NCBI GenBank assembly: GCA_905480605.1 | Contig: CAJQRD010000023.1 | Location: 38,351-102,350 of the forward strand | DNA from: an uncultured Saprospiraceae bacterium | GTDB taxonomy: Bacteria; Bacteroidota; Bacteroidia; Chitinophagales; Saprospiraceae | Reading direction: 5' to 3' | DNA: 64,000 bases | In this document: in pieces, positions 1 to 8,232 of the stretch | Position numbering within the stretch: position 1 is the first letter of the stretch | Layout: the number at the start of each line of letters is the position of its first letter | Notes under the pieces: model-generated | Database searches by the model: none | Told to the model about the DNA's origin: nothing | What the model saw: only the letters and a program-made list of their open reading frames with translations | Position numbers and translations under genes: made by a program

Positions 1-2
1 GA

Positions 3-59
3 GATTTTATAGCCGCGTGGAATAAAGTTATGAATCTAGATCGTTTCGATTTGACATAA
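3..59 (+). CDS. katG: Catalase-peroxidase KatG, C-terminal end only
   Basis: Only the last 18 codons and a TAA stop lie in the window. They read DFIAAWNKVMNLDRFDLT, which closely matches the very conserved C-terminus of bifunctional catalase-peroxidases (typically DFVAAW-KVMNLDRFDL). KatG is a cytoplasmic haem enzyme that removes hydrogen peroxide. The haem and catalytic residues lie upstream of the window, so intactness cannot be judged. A strong terminator follows about 40 bases later, so katG is the last gene of its transcript. Confidence 0.85.
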   Translation, partial: DFIAAWNKVMNLDRFDLT

Positions 60-100
60 GATGTGAATAATGCAATAACTGGATTGTACTAAATAAACGA

Positions 101-143
101 AAGAGGTTGGCTTATAATTTATAAGATCAACCTCTTTTTTTTA
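101..143 (+). terminator. Rho-independent terminator of katG
   Basis: AAGAGGTTG (101-109) pairs with CAACCTCTT (128-136), with an inner CTTAT/ATAAG extension (111-115 with 121-125), and the 3' arm runs into a T tract to about 142. This is a long, well-formed stem followed by a U-run, placed directly behind the katG stop. Confidence 0.9.
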
Positions 144-209
144 ACTGATTTTAGCTCAAAATGATTCAAACAAAATATAATTTGGTGATTCATGGCTTAT
201 TTGGGCAGG

Positions 210-245
210 AGACCCCTCTCTGCCAGAGAGGGGTCTCTGCCAGAG
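210..245. repeat. GC-rich palindromic element with internal direct repeat
   Basis: AGACCCCTCTC (210-220) is the exact reverse complement of GAGAGGGGTCT (226-236). The 11-mer CTCTGCCAGAG, itself a near-palindrome, occurs twice (218-228 and 235-245). No U-run follows on either strand, so this is not a classical terminator. It lies between the 3' ends of katG and the UbiA-like gene and stands out in AT-rich surroundings. It could be a transcript-end stabilising hairpin or a short mobile palindromic repeat. Confidence 0.6.
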
Positions 246-276
246 CCATTTTTGAACAGTTTTTCATCACATCACA

Positions 277-1173
277 TCATATCATAGCAAGATAACATCC
301 CACAATGATCAATAGCGATCTTAATATAATTACCCCATCCAACATTCCTGAATAATAAAGGTCAGACCTTTTTCCTTTTGATTTTTTTACAGCCCAATAG
401 CTTATAAGATATGCCAATATTATTGCAGCAATTGCCATTGGTCGATAACCCAATAGCTTAATAGAAATTGTCAAAAATGAAATTCCACTTAATATCAGTA
501 AAAAGTCAATTATCTTATAGGTATTGCCATGTCCCCAGAGCGAAGGAAAGGTTTTTACATTTGTATGTTTGTCAATGGTCTCGTCTCTGATGTCAAATGG
601 AAGTGTAATAGCAAATATGTATAAAAATTTCTCAATAAAAAGACCGATCCAAATCCAATTACCTAGTGTAAATAGAGAAGGTGAAATGTGATTTGAATAT
701 CCCTGACTCCAAATTTCTACATAGGCTACACAAGCCCAGGTCAATGCAATTAAAATTATTTTTATATAATTGAAATCTCGCAGCCTTTTCCTATTAGCCA
801 ATACAGGTATTGTGTAAAGAGCAGAAATTAAGGCTGGCAATACTAGAAATAAAAGCACTCTCTGTGGCAGCCTAAAGAGAAGAATTACAGTAACAAAAAA
901 AGAGATTAAAGCATAGGTGAAAATATGAGACTTATATTTCTTAATAGTCTTAAATCTGCCCTCTATAAACTTATCTTCAAGTTTTCTAAAACCAATAATC
1001 CTATGAACAGAATATGTTAACATAGTAGCAAAAAAAACAAATACTATGTATTCAAGATTGATTGGTACTCCAGATAGAGTATAACATTCCAATGTAAACA
1101 GCGCCGCAGCAATCGAAATATGAATACTGCTATAAATGTAAAAATTTACTATCGGTCTAATCCCCGAATTCAC
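277..1173 (-). CDS. UbiA-like integral membrane protein (prenyltransferase superfamily, degenerate)
   Basis: The product is a 298-residue polytopic protein with about eight hydrophobic segments. An acidic motif after a central loop (D194, D197, D201 in LPFDIRDETIDKHTNVKT) matches the second Asp-rich motif of UbiA prenyltransferases, including the following Lys-Thr-x-Pro. The first motif, normally NDxxDxxxD after helix 2, is not visible: the equivalent segment (about 54-67) carries YSVHRIIGFRKLED. Members known to act attach prenyl chains to aromatic rings in the membrane, but activity here is uncertain. The start is GTG, 3 bp after the stop of the M42 peptidase gene, so the two are probably co-transcribed. 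It may belong to a Bacteroidota-specific UbiA subfamily of unknown substrate. Confidence 0.7.
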   Translation of the reverse strand: MNSGIRPIVNFYIYSSIHISIAAALFTLECYTLSGVPINLEYIVFVFFATMLTYSVHRIIGFRKLEDKFIEGRFKTIKKYKSHIFTYALISFFVTVILLFRLPQRVLLFLVLPALISALYTIPVLANRKRLRDFNYIKIILIALTWACVAYVEIWSQGYSNHISPSLFTLGNWIWIGLFIEKFLYIFAITLPFDIRDETIDKHTNVKTFPSLWGHGNTYKIIDFLLILSGISFLTISIKLLGYRPMAIAAIILAYLISYWAVKKSKGKRSDLYYSGMLDGVIILRSLLIIVGCYLAMI

Positions 1174-1176
1174 GGA

Positions 1177-2256
1177 TTAGAAATATTTGAAATTATGATT
1201 TTTCTTGATCGATAATAAAGAGTGATAAATCAATAATGTAACATTTTTAATATCATCCTGGTGTGCCATTTCAACTGTTGTGTGCATGTATTTTAAAGGC
1301 AATGAAATTAAAACAGATGGAACACCTTGGTTTGAGTATGCAAATGCATCAGTATCTGTACCCGTTGATCTTGAAGCTGCTGATCTTTGGAATGGTATCT
1401 TCTCTTTTTCAGCTGCTTTGATAACCAATTGTAATAATTTAGTATGAACTGCTGGCGCGTATGTTAATACTGGTCCGAGACCTCCTTTTAGATCTCCTTG
1501 TTCTTTTACCTTCATCAAAGGTGATGATGTATCATGTGTTACATCTGTAACAATAGCAACATTTGGTTTGATTCTATTTGCTATCATTTCTGCACCTCTC
1601 AATCCAATCTCTTCTTGAACCGCATTTACGATATAAAGGGAATAAGGAAGTTTCTTTTTACTTTTCTTCAGCAAACGTGCTACTTCAGCAATACAAAATC
1701 CACCCATTTTGTTGTCCAGTGCCTTACCTGCATAATATCTGTTGTTAAGTTTGGTCAATTCATCGTCGAATGTAATTACACAACCAACGTGAACACCCAT
1801 TTTTTCAACTTCTTTCTTGTCTTTGGCTCCAACATCAATAAAAATGTTTTCCATTTTTGGTGAAAGGTTGGAATCCTTTCCTTTTCTCACATGAATAGCT
1901 GGCCATCCAAAAACACCATTTACGATTCCTTTAGCCGTATGAATATTTACTCTTTTTGAAGGGGCAATGATATGATCTGAACCACCATTTCTAATAACGC
2001 TTATATATCCGTCATCAGATATATAGTTTACAAACCATGCAATTTCATCTGCGTGTGCTTCAATTACGACTTTATAGGGTTGGCCAGGATTTATAATAGC
2101 ATATGCTGTACCATAATCGTCTAGATGAGTTTCATCAACAAATGGTTTCATATATTCTAACCATACTTTTTGACCTTCTGCTTCAAATCCAGTTGGAGAT
2201 GTTGCATTCAGGTACTTATACATAAATGATTCTGATGACTTAGTTATTACATTCAT
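1177..2256 (-). CDS. M42 family metallopeptidase (glutamyl/deblocking aminopeptidase type)
   Basis: The 359-residue cytoplasmic protein has the full M42 set of di-metal ligands and catalytic residues: H68 in AHADE, D181 in ALDNK, E215/E216 in QEEIG, D238 in TDVTHD and H325 in MHTTVE. M42 enzymes are cobalt- or zinc-dependent aminopeptidases that form tetrahedral dodecamers and trim peptides; the family also contains proteins once misnamed endoglucanases. Length is typical. It lies 11 bp after pyrE and 3 bp before the UbiA-like gene, all on the minus strand, so the three probably share a transcript. Substrate preference cannot be read from sequence. Confidence 0.92.
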   Translation of the reverse strand: MNVITKSSESFMYKYLNATSPTGFEAEGQKVWLEYMKPFVDETHLDDYGTAYAIINPGQPYKVVIEAHADEIAWFVNYISDDGYISVIRNGGSDHIIAPSKRVNIHTAKGIVNGVFGWPAIHVRKGKDSNLSPKMENIFIDVGAKDKKEVEKMGVHVGCVITFDDELTKLNNRYYAGKALDNKMGGFCIAEVARLLKKSKKKLPYSLYIVNAVQEEIGLRGAEMIANRIKPNVAIVTDVTHDTSSPLMKVKEQGDLKGGLGPVLTYAPAVHTKLLQLVIKAAEKEKIPFQRSAASRSTGTDTDAFAYSNQGVPSVLISLPLKYMHTTVEMAHQDDIKNVTLLIYHSLLSIKKNHNFKYF

Positions 2257-2267
2257 TTATTTTTACT

Positions 2268-2906
2268 TTAAATTAGATTTTCTCCCCAAGTTTTTGGGTC
2301 CTTGTTCCACGATTCTAAAATAGATTTTTCTTCTTCTGATATATAATTTATATATAAAGCTTCATCTAGCAAATTTCTATAGTTGCTTAATGTATCCATT
2401 GGAATGGCTTTGTCAGTAAAAACTTTTTTCGCACTTTCAAAGCCATAGGTAAATATAGCCAAAACACCAATAACATCTGCACCTGCTTCAATTAAAGCAT
2501 CACAGGCAGCCATACTGCTTTTTCCAGTCGAGATTAAATCTTCAACGACCAATACTTTTGAATTTTCTGGCAATCTTCCTTCAATCAGGTTTTGCATGCC
2601 ATGTCCCTTTGGTTTAGAACGAACATATATAAATGGTTTTTCCAAGATGTCTGCCAAAAGGGCCCCATGTGCTATTCCTGCGGTGGCAACACCTGCGACA
2701 ACATCAAATGGTTTAAAAACCCTTATTTTATCTGCCAAAGCATTTTTAACCAAATTTCGGATGTCTGGATACGAAAGCAAAACTCTGTTATCACAATAGA
2801 TTGGTGACTTCAATCCTGATGCCCATGTAAATGGATTATTAGGTTGTAGCTTAATAGCTTTGATTTCTAATAGTTTGTTTGCAATTTGCGCTGCTATTGT
2901 ACTCAT
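2268..2906 (-). CDS. pyrE: Orotate phosphoribosyltransferase
   Basis: The 212-residue protein converts orotate and PRPP to orotidine 5'-monophosphate in de novo pyrimidine synthesis. The PRPP-binding motif VLVVEDLISTGKS is at 118-130. The dimer-loop region KPKGHGMQNLIEG (98-110) and the N-terminal F-WASGLKSPIYCDNR stretch (26-41) are typical of PyrE. Its start codon lies only 18 bp from that of the divergent NUDIX gene, so the two must share a very compact promoter region or overlap in their 5' ends. Confidence 0.97.
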   Translation of the reverse strand: MSTIAAQIANKLLEIKAIKLQPNNPFTWASGLKSPIYCDNRVLLSYPDIRNLVKNALADKIRVFKPFDVVAGVATAGIAHGALLADILEKPFIYVRSKPKGHGMQNLIEGRLPENSKVLVVEDLISTGKSSMAACDALIEAGADVIGVLAIFTYGFESAKKVFTDKAIPMDTLSNYRNLLDEALYINYISEEEKSILESWNKDPKTWGENLI

Positions 2907-2924
2907 TAAAATTTTTGAATATAA

Positions 2925-3548
2925 ATGTACAAAATTAACATAAACGATAATACACTATATTTAATTCAGACAGATAAACTGAAAAAAGAAAAGTTTTCAA
3001 AAAATGCTTTGATATCTCCATATAGTGGAAAAACAAAGAATTTATTGTCATTTATTGATATGCTTGAGAATACTAACCGTTTTGATGAGATCGCTATACA
3101 TTTTCATGATGTAAAAGTGCTTAAAAGTGATTTTGAAGGACTTTTTAAGGTTGTCAGAGCCAGTGGTGGTGTTGTTCTAAACCCGAAAGGAAAGATATTG
3201 ATGATTTTTCGAAAAGGACACTGGGATTTACCGAAAGGTAAAATTGACATTGGTGAAAAGAAAAAAGATGCCGCTTCACGAGAGGTGCAGGAAGAAACAG
3301 GTGTTGAGGAATTGATTGTCGATGAAAAAGTTATTACAACAAGACATGTATACCGCTTGAAAAATGGCAAGCGCGCCATAAAAAAAACATATTGGTATAA
3401 GATGAAAGCCTTGGCGCAACCTCTAGTCCCACAAATTGAGGAAGATATAGAAAAAGCAGAATGGATGAATGTTAAGACTTTTGTCACTCCATATATTAAA
3501 ATCTATCCTAGTATTTTAGATGTTTTAAAGGCAGCAAAATATATTTAG
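2925..3548 (+). CDS. NUDIX hydrolase
   Basis: The 207-residue protein has a complete Nudix box: G105, E111, R119, E120, E123, E124 and G126 fit Gx5Ex7REUxEExGU. The hydrolase domain spans about 78-205. The first 75 residues form an additional N-terminal region seen in Bacteroidota relatives but not assignable to a known domain. Nudix enzymes hydrolyse nucleoside diphosphates linked to another group; the specific substrate is unknown. The gene is divergent from pyrE with an 18-bp gap, an arrangement I recall as recurrent in the phylum, which hints at nucleotide-pool sanitation. A strong terminator follows. Confidence 0.93.
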   Translation: MYKININDNTLYLIQTDKLKKEKFSKNALISPYSGKTKNLLSFIDMLENTNRFDEIAIHFHDVKVLKSDFEGLFKVVRASGGVVLNPKGKILMIFRKGHWDLPKGKIDIGEKKKDAASREVQEETGVEELIVDEKVITTRHVYRLKNGKRAIKKTYWYKMKALAQPLVPQIEEDIEKAEWMNVKTFVTPYIKIYPSILDVLKAAKYI

Positions 3549-3578
3549 AATTTTAATAACTAAGTACATAGTGAATAA

Positions 3579-3618
3579 AAAAAGGCGAACAACATAATTA
3601 AATGTTATTCGCCTTTTT
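3579..3618. terminator. Bidirectional terminator between convergent genes
   Basis: AAAAAGGCGAA (3579-3589) pairs with TTCGCCTTTTT (3608-3618), with further pairing inside (ACAT with ATGT). An A-run on the left and a T-run on the right let it work for both the NUDIX gene and the facing metalloprotease gene. Confidence 0.9.
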
Positions 3619-3647
3619 ATTTAAAACCATTTGGTTAATTCAATCGT

Positions 3648-6068
3648 TTAATCCAGTAATTTTTCTATTCTGGCTTTCATTGCAATGGCATGTACTTCGC
3701 TGCTAATCAATTTATTTTTAAGTTTTTGAAGACTGGCAAACGCATAAGCTGTTAATTCAGTATGCCGATCATTTTCTTCGTCTGATTCTAAGATCTGCTC
3801 CAACCTATCAACGTACAATCGATGAAGGTTCTTTCTTGGAATTGTAACTTTATCATCATTTACATCCTTAAAAATATTAGCCTCAAGATCATTAAACATT
3901 TCATTTACAGTATATACATTTGAACCATTAACCAACTCATTTTCAGTCATTCTATCTATTCTACTTGAACTTAGCAATACTCTCAATGCGGTTGATTGTA
4001 AACCATTTATTGGATCAAAGGCGCCATTATTTGTTATTCTGTCTAAGATCGCTTTATCAAGTAACCAATCTGGTGTATCCAGTACGTTATCAGAAATAAA
4101 ATTCATCGCTTCTTTCTGCTTTTCTTTTGAAACATGCGAATAAATTGGTTCTTGCTGATCTGCAGTTTTATACATTTCATAAACCCCACCTACATTGTTT
4201 CCTACATGTCCAATATAACGTCTAAATTGACCAACCAATGCATTGTAAAGTTCTTCAAGCTGGTCATAATTTTGACCCTCTTCATAACTCCATTTGATAA
4301 GATTCGGAACTATTCTTTTTAGGTTCTTCAAACCAAGTTCACTAGCTTCAACTGCATCAGCACCAAGGTCTTCAGTTTGAGAGGAGGGATCAATTACTCT
4401 TCCTTGCTGACGTCCATACCTGAATAATGGGTTGCCTGCTTTTTCCTTAATCCAATCATTTGTCAATTTTGAATCTTCATCGGGGTTATCATTAGCACTG
4501 GTTAATCTGTAACCATACTCTATTGACCAATCATCATATGGGCCGATACCTGGTGTCAAAGACACATCACCATCTTCAGGTTGAGCCACGTAATTGAATC
4601 TAGCATAATCCATAATTGAAGGAGACGTTCCCATCGATTTTGTAAATGAGGGTGATCTCAAAGAATCAATCGGGTAGGCCACTGATGCACCCATGTTATG
4701 AGGTAGTCCCAATGTATGCCCAACTTCATGAGCAGAAACGAATCGAACACATTCACCCATTATTTCATCTCTGAATTTAACTTTTTGCGCTTCAGGATTG
4801 ACAGCAGCCGTTTGAATGAAGTACCAATTTCTCAAAAGTTTAAGAATGTTGTGGTACCAAATTATATCACTTTCGATAATCTCCCCAGTTCTTGGATCAT
4901 GAACATGTGGACCCATTGCATTCTGTATATCTGTACTTACATATCTGATTACTGAATATCTTACATCTTCAGCTGACCATTCAGGATCCTCTTCAGGAGT
5001 TGGAGGATCTAAAGCATAAATGGCGTTTTTAAAACCCGCTTTTTCAAATGCTTTTTGCCAGTCATTTACTCCTTGTTTGATGTATGGCTTCCACCTTTCT
5101 GGTGTTGCCGGGTCAACATAATAAACGATTGGCTTTACAGGTTCTACCAATTCACCTCTGTTGTAAGCATCCCAATCTTTTGGCTCTAAACGCCATCTTG
5201 TGATATATCTTTTTGAATCTGCGCGATGAGCATCTGAACTATAATCTGTTTGTCTAACGGAAAAATATCCCACTCGGTCATCGTAATTTCTTTTAATCCA
5301 CGGTTCTTCTGGAAGCATGATAATAGACTGATTCATTTCTACAGACAAGGTCCCAGTAACTTGATTGTCGGGTAATTTTGAGCCCGTATAAGTCATAACG
5401 TGCCTTACTTCAATGTTTTTAGGGTAAGATTTTATATTGTTTATGAATGATTTATTTTTTACCAAGCTTCGGATGCCAAATGTTTTACGTTGAAAAGAAC
5501 TCATAGGTCCTATCATTTCAACATCACTTTCAAACAATGAATTGGCTATAAAAACAATCGATGTTGAATCCTTATTAAAGGCTTTGATGTCAAATACCTC
5601 AATTATCGGTTCGAAATTATTATTCTTTACCGACTGATAAATGGGTTCATCAAAATCTGCAACACTGTTGTAGGATACTGATCTTAAGATTATTTTATCG
5701 TCTTTCCTTTGCCACCTTATAACTTGTTGTGGTTTCGATTTTACACCTGCTCCACCAAAATTTAAATTCTTAACGAATCCAGAAATTCGACTAACTATAA
5801 GCATTTCCTTTTCCAATAATTCCATTGGAATTTCAAAGAAATAATCTGTGTCCATTTTGTGAGTAATAAAAAGACCAGAATCAGTTTTGGCTTCCTTGGT
5901 GATTACCTCAGTGTATGGTTTTATAGAAGACTCTTTCTTTTTTTTCTTCTTGCTTTCAGTAGCATCGGTCTTTTTCTTTTTCTTTTTAAATATTTGGGCT
6001 TCAACAGAAGTTGAAGATAAGCATACCAGAAAGCTCAGTATGCATAATTGTAGAAAGCGCTTTTTCAT
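3648..6068 (-). CDS. Secreted zinc-dependent metalloprotease (DUF4953/DUF5117/DUF5118 family)
   Basis: The 806-residue protein begins with a signal peptide (about 1-24) and then an unusual lysine-rich stretch (about 28-48). The metzincin-type zinc site HEVGHTLGLPHN is near residue 447, and SIMDYARFNY about 45 residues later matches the Met-turn. The overall layout (N-terminal DUF5118/5117 part, catalytic domain, helical C-terminal part) fits a large Bacteroidota family of periplasmic or secreted proteases. Substrates are not established for most members. It is a single-gene unit facing the NUDIX gene, with a long 5' region (6069-6352) shared with nusB. Confidence 0.92.
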   Translation of the reverse strand: MKKRFLQLCILSFLVCLSSTSVEAQIFKKKKKKTDATESKKKKKKESSIKPYTEVITKEAKTDSGLFITHKMDTDYFFEIPMELLEKEMLIVSRISGFVKNLNFGGAGVKSKPQQVIRWQRKDDKIILRSVSYNSVADFDEPIYQSVKNNNFEPIIEVFDIKAFNKDSTSIVFIANSLFESDVEMIGPMSSFQRKTFGIRSLVKNKSFINNIKSYPKNIEVRHVMTYTGSKLPDNQVTGTLSVEMNQSIIMLPEEPWIKRNYDDRVGYFSVRQTDYSSDAHRADSKRYITRWRLEPKDWDAYNRGELVEPVKPIVYYVDPATPERWKPYIKQGVNDWQKAFEKAGFKNAIYALDPPTPEEDPEWSAEDVRYSVIRYVSTDIQNAMGPHVHDPRTGEIIESDIIWYHNILKLLRNWYFIQTAAVNPEAQKVKFRDEIMGECVRFVSAHEVGHTLGLPHNMGASVAYPIDSLRSPSFTKSMGTSPSIMDYARFNYVAQPEDGDVSLTPGIGPYDDWSIEYGYRLTSANDNPDEDSKLTNDWIKEKAGNPLFRYGRQQGRVIDPSSQTEDLGADAVEASELGLKNLKRIVPNLIKWSYEEGQNYDQLEELYNALVGQFRRYIGHVGNNVGGVYEMYKTADQQEPIYSHVSKEKQKEAMNFISDNVLDTPDWLLDKAILDRITNNGAFDPINGLQSTALRVLLSSSRIDRMTENELVNGSNVYTVNEMFNDLEANIFKDVNDDKVTIPRKNLHRLYVDRLEQILESDEENDRHTELTAYAFASLQKLKNKLISSEVHAIAMKARIEKLLD

Positions 6069-6193
6069 TTTTACTCTATTAGGTTGTGCCCAACATTAAA
6101 TAATTATTTCATTTATTCTATAAATAATTTTAATGCTGTTATGAATAATGAACGTAAAATGCAAAAAAAACAATTAATATTAGTGACATTTTT

Positions 6194-6209
6194 TAAGAAT
6201 TAATTCTTA
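6194..6209. promoter_or_regulatory. 16-bp perfect palindrome in the divergent promoter region
   Basis: TAAGAATTAATTCTTA is its own reverse complement. It lies between the divergent starts of the metalloprotease gene (6068, minus) and nusB (6353, plus), about 125 and 145 bp from each. A dimeric regulator could bind here, but an AT-only palindrome can also arise by chance. Confidence 0.3.
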
Positions 6210-6352
6210 TTGTATCATATATTATGAGATTTCTTAATATAATTCACACTTAAGCTCGATTTATACCTAAAAAAGTATTTTATTTGTGGATTGAATAACA
6301 CAGTGTTTAATGTCAAATCAGAATAAGGCTAAACATAAAAATGTTTGTGTAA

Positions 6353-7288
6353 ATGCTAAGTAGAAGAAGTGTCCGTGTAAAAGTAATGCAATTGTTATAT
6401 GCCCAAGATAGAGATGCTCTACTCAAGGACAAAGAGGTGATAAATGCATATCACAATGAACTGAAAAGAAGCTACGATTTGTTTCTTTTTAATCTATACG
6501 TTATTATGCGTGTAGCAGATTGTGCAACTCTTGATGGCAAAAAGCGGAAGTCAAAGCATCTACCGACAGATATTGATAAGATATTTTCGAATAAACTCTA
6601 TACCAACGAAATAATTTCTGGAATCTCAGAAAATAAAATACTTTCTAAACAGTTTGATGATTTAAAATTCGAATCACAGGTAAACAATGATTATATCAAC
6701 AAGATATATGAAGAATTTGCTAAAAAAGATGAGTATTTAGAATACCTCAAAAATGAATTTACTCAGGAGCAATTGATCGAGCTTTTACTAGAGCTTTACC
6801 GTTTTTGCCGTCAGGATGAGTACTTCAATGAAATGCTTGAAGATTCTTATTATAACTGGTTAGATGATAAGTCATTAGTTGTAGGTTCTGTAAAGAAATT
6901 CTTGAAAGCTATTCCGGAAGAAGGGCACAGTTTTATTGATTCCTTTAAGCCAGATGAAGAAACAACTATAGATTTTGGTTTGAATCTATTAAAAATAGCA
7001 ATAAAGAATAAAGAATCTAATATGGAGTTGATTATTCCAGTATTAGAAAACTGGGATCATGAACGTTTAGCTATAGTAGATACCATATTCTTGAGAATGG
7101 CATTGACAGAATTATTGGATTTCCCGACAATTCCCAGTAAAGTTACCTTAAATGAGTATGTTGAATTGGCTAAACAATACAGTACTGTTAAGAGTAAGGA
7201 GTTTATTAACGGAATTCTAGATAAGTTAATGAAGGATTTACAGGAAAAAGGAACTCTTAAAAAAGAAGGACGAGGACTAATTACTTAA
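6353..7288 (+). CDS. nusB: Transcription antitermination factor NusB
   Basis: The 311-residue protein starts with LSRRSVRVKVMQLLYA, the typical opening of Bacteroidota NusB, and has the NusB fold in its C-terminal third (about 215-300), including ILENWDHERLAIVDTIFLRM. NusB binds boxA RNA with NusE/S10 and prevents premature termination in rRNA operons. Bacteroidota NusB is about twice as long as the 140-residue E. coli protein because of an inserted helical region, and this length fits. ATG start; the gene stands alone. Confidence 0.93.
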   Translation: MLSRRSVRVKVMQLLYAQDRDALLKDKEVINAYHNELKRSYDLFLFNLYVIMRVADCATLDGKKRKSKHLPTDIDKIFSNKLYTNEIISGISENKILSKQFDDLKFESQVNNDYINKIYEEFAKKDEYLEYLKNEFTQEQLIELLLELYRFCRQDEYFNEMLEDSYYNWLDDKSLVVGSVKKFLKAIPEEGHSFIDSFKPDEETTIDFGLNLLKIAIKNKESNMELIIPVLENWDHERLAIVDTIFLRMALTELLDFPTIPSKVTLNEYVELAKQYSTVKSKEFINGILDKLMKDLQEKGTLKKEGRGLIT

Positions 7289-7472
7289 CCTTATATCCGT
7301 GTTTACCCCAACTGAATTAATATAGAAGTGAATAAAAATATCCATGATTCTACTATTTTTCATGAAAAAAAGGTAAACCTATTGACATTTTGCCAGTTAG
7401 TACCGATCTTTTCATAGATTTTAAAGAAATTCAAAGCAAATTATACCTAAAGTAACTCAAAGGCCATTATAA

Positions 7473-7480
7473 TAACTTTG
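7473..7480 (+). promoter_or_regulatory. -7 box (TAnnTTTG) upstream of the 7513 gene
   Basis: TAACTTTG matches the Bacteroidota sigma-A -7 consensus exactly and lies 33 bp before the ATG at 7513. No clear -33 TTG at the expected distance was found. Confidence 0.5.
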
Positions 7481-7512
7481 TAAGCTTAAATGCTTCATTT
7501 AATTATACACCC

Positions 7513-8115
7513 ATGAAAAATATACCCGTTTTTACACTTTTAACAATCTTATTGTTTGTTTCTACTCAATCAATTGGTCAGGTGAAAGTTCTAATTAATG
7601 AAGTGGCAACAGATGTTGAACACTCAAAAGGAAATCTTACTGCGTCATACAAACAATATCATAACTATATGAATGGCTATGAAAAAGCACCATTTGATCC
7701 ATTTACAAAAGTTCCACCAAGATTAAATGTGCAAAACTACGCTGATACTGCTTTGGCCTCTTCGAAGATTACCCCCGAAATTACGAAACCAGCATCAACT
7801 CCAATTCCTAATTCAAATCAAGTAATTAGGGAAGATAAACTTGTCTATTTTATAGGAAATACTTTAAAGTTGAAGAAAAATTCTCTTTCTATTGTGAGTT
7901 CTTTTTCTGATAGGATAGCCAAAGGTAAATCCAAATCTATTCTTATAACAGGTTGGTACAAGACTGATGATAAAGCCAGTCACAAACGTGTAAAAGAAAG
8001 GTTAGAAGCTTGTAAAGCCAGATTAGAAACAAGTGGCGTACCATCAAATTTAATTTTGACTTCTATTTTTGGTTCAAATAATGAAAGAAGTTACCTTTCT
8101 GTTATTCCTCAATAA
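7513..8115 (+). CDS. Secreted protein with a possible OmpA-like C-terminal fold
   Basis: The 200-residue protein has a signal peptide (about 1-22, ending SIGQ). The middle is a low-complexity Pro/Ser/Thr/Asn region. The C-terminal 85 residues (KLVYFIGNTLKL..., then ILITGWY..., then RLEACKARLETSGVPSNL) follow the order of an OmpA-like peptidoglycan-associated domain, but the conserved peptidoglycan-binding Asp and Arg positions are not clear. The OmpA assignment is inference. It sits alone between nusB and guaA. Confidence 0.6.
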   Translation: MKNIPVFTLLTILLFVSTQSIGQVKVLINEVATDVEHSKGNLTASYKQYHNYMNGYEKAPFDPFTKVPPRLNVQNYADTALASSKITPEITKPASTPIPNSNQVIREDKLVYFIGNTLKLKKNSLSIVSSFSDRIAKGKSKSILITGWYKTDDKASHKRVKERLEACKARLETSGVPSNLILTSIFGSNNERSYLSVIPQ

Positions 8116-8197
8116 GATTGAATTCTATAAAGTTCATTGCTAAGTCATTGTTGGTGCTATTGAATTTGTGATTGGGTTTATTTAGCTTTTTCATACC

Positions 8198-8226
8198 TTG
8201 AAAAAGTATAGAAAAGTCTATATTTG
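8198..8226 (+). promoter_or_regulatory. Promoter of guaA, probably giving a leaderless mRNA
   Basis: TTG at 8198-8200 and TATATTTG at 8219-8226, 18 bp apart, match the Bacteroidota -33/-7 consensus. The predicted transcription start lies within a few bases of the ATG at 8233. The -7 box overlaps the upstream in-frame TTG codons (8224, 8227), which argues that these are not translation starts. Confidence 0.65.
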
Positions 8227-8232
8227 TTGGCC

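Noticed and set aside
1534..1863. 109-codon plus-strand reading frame
   Set aside because: It lies fully inside the M42 peptidase gene on the other strand, which has all its catalytic residues.
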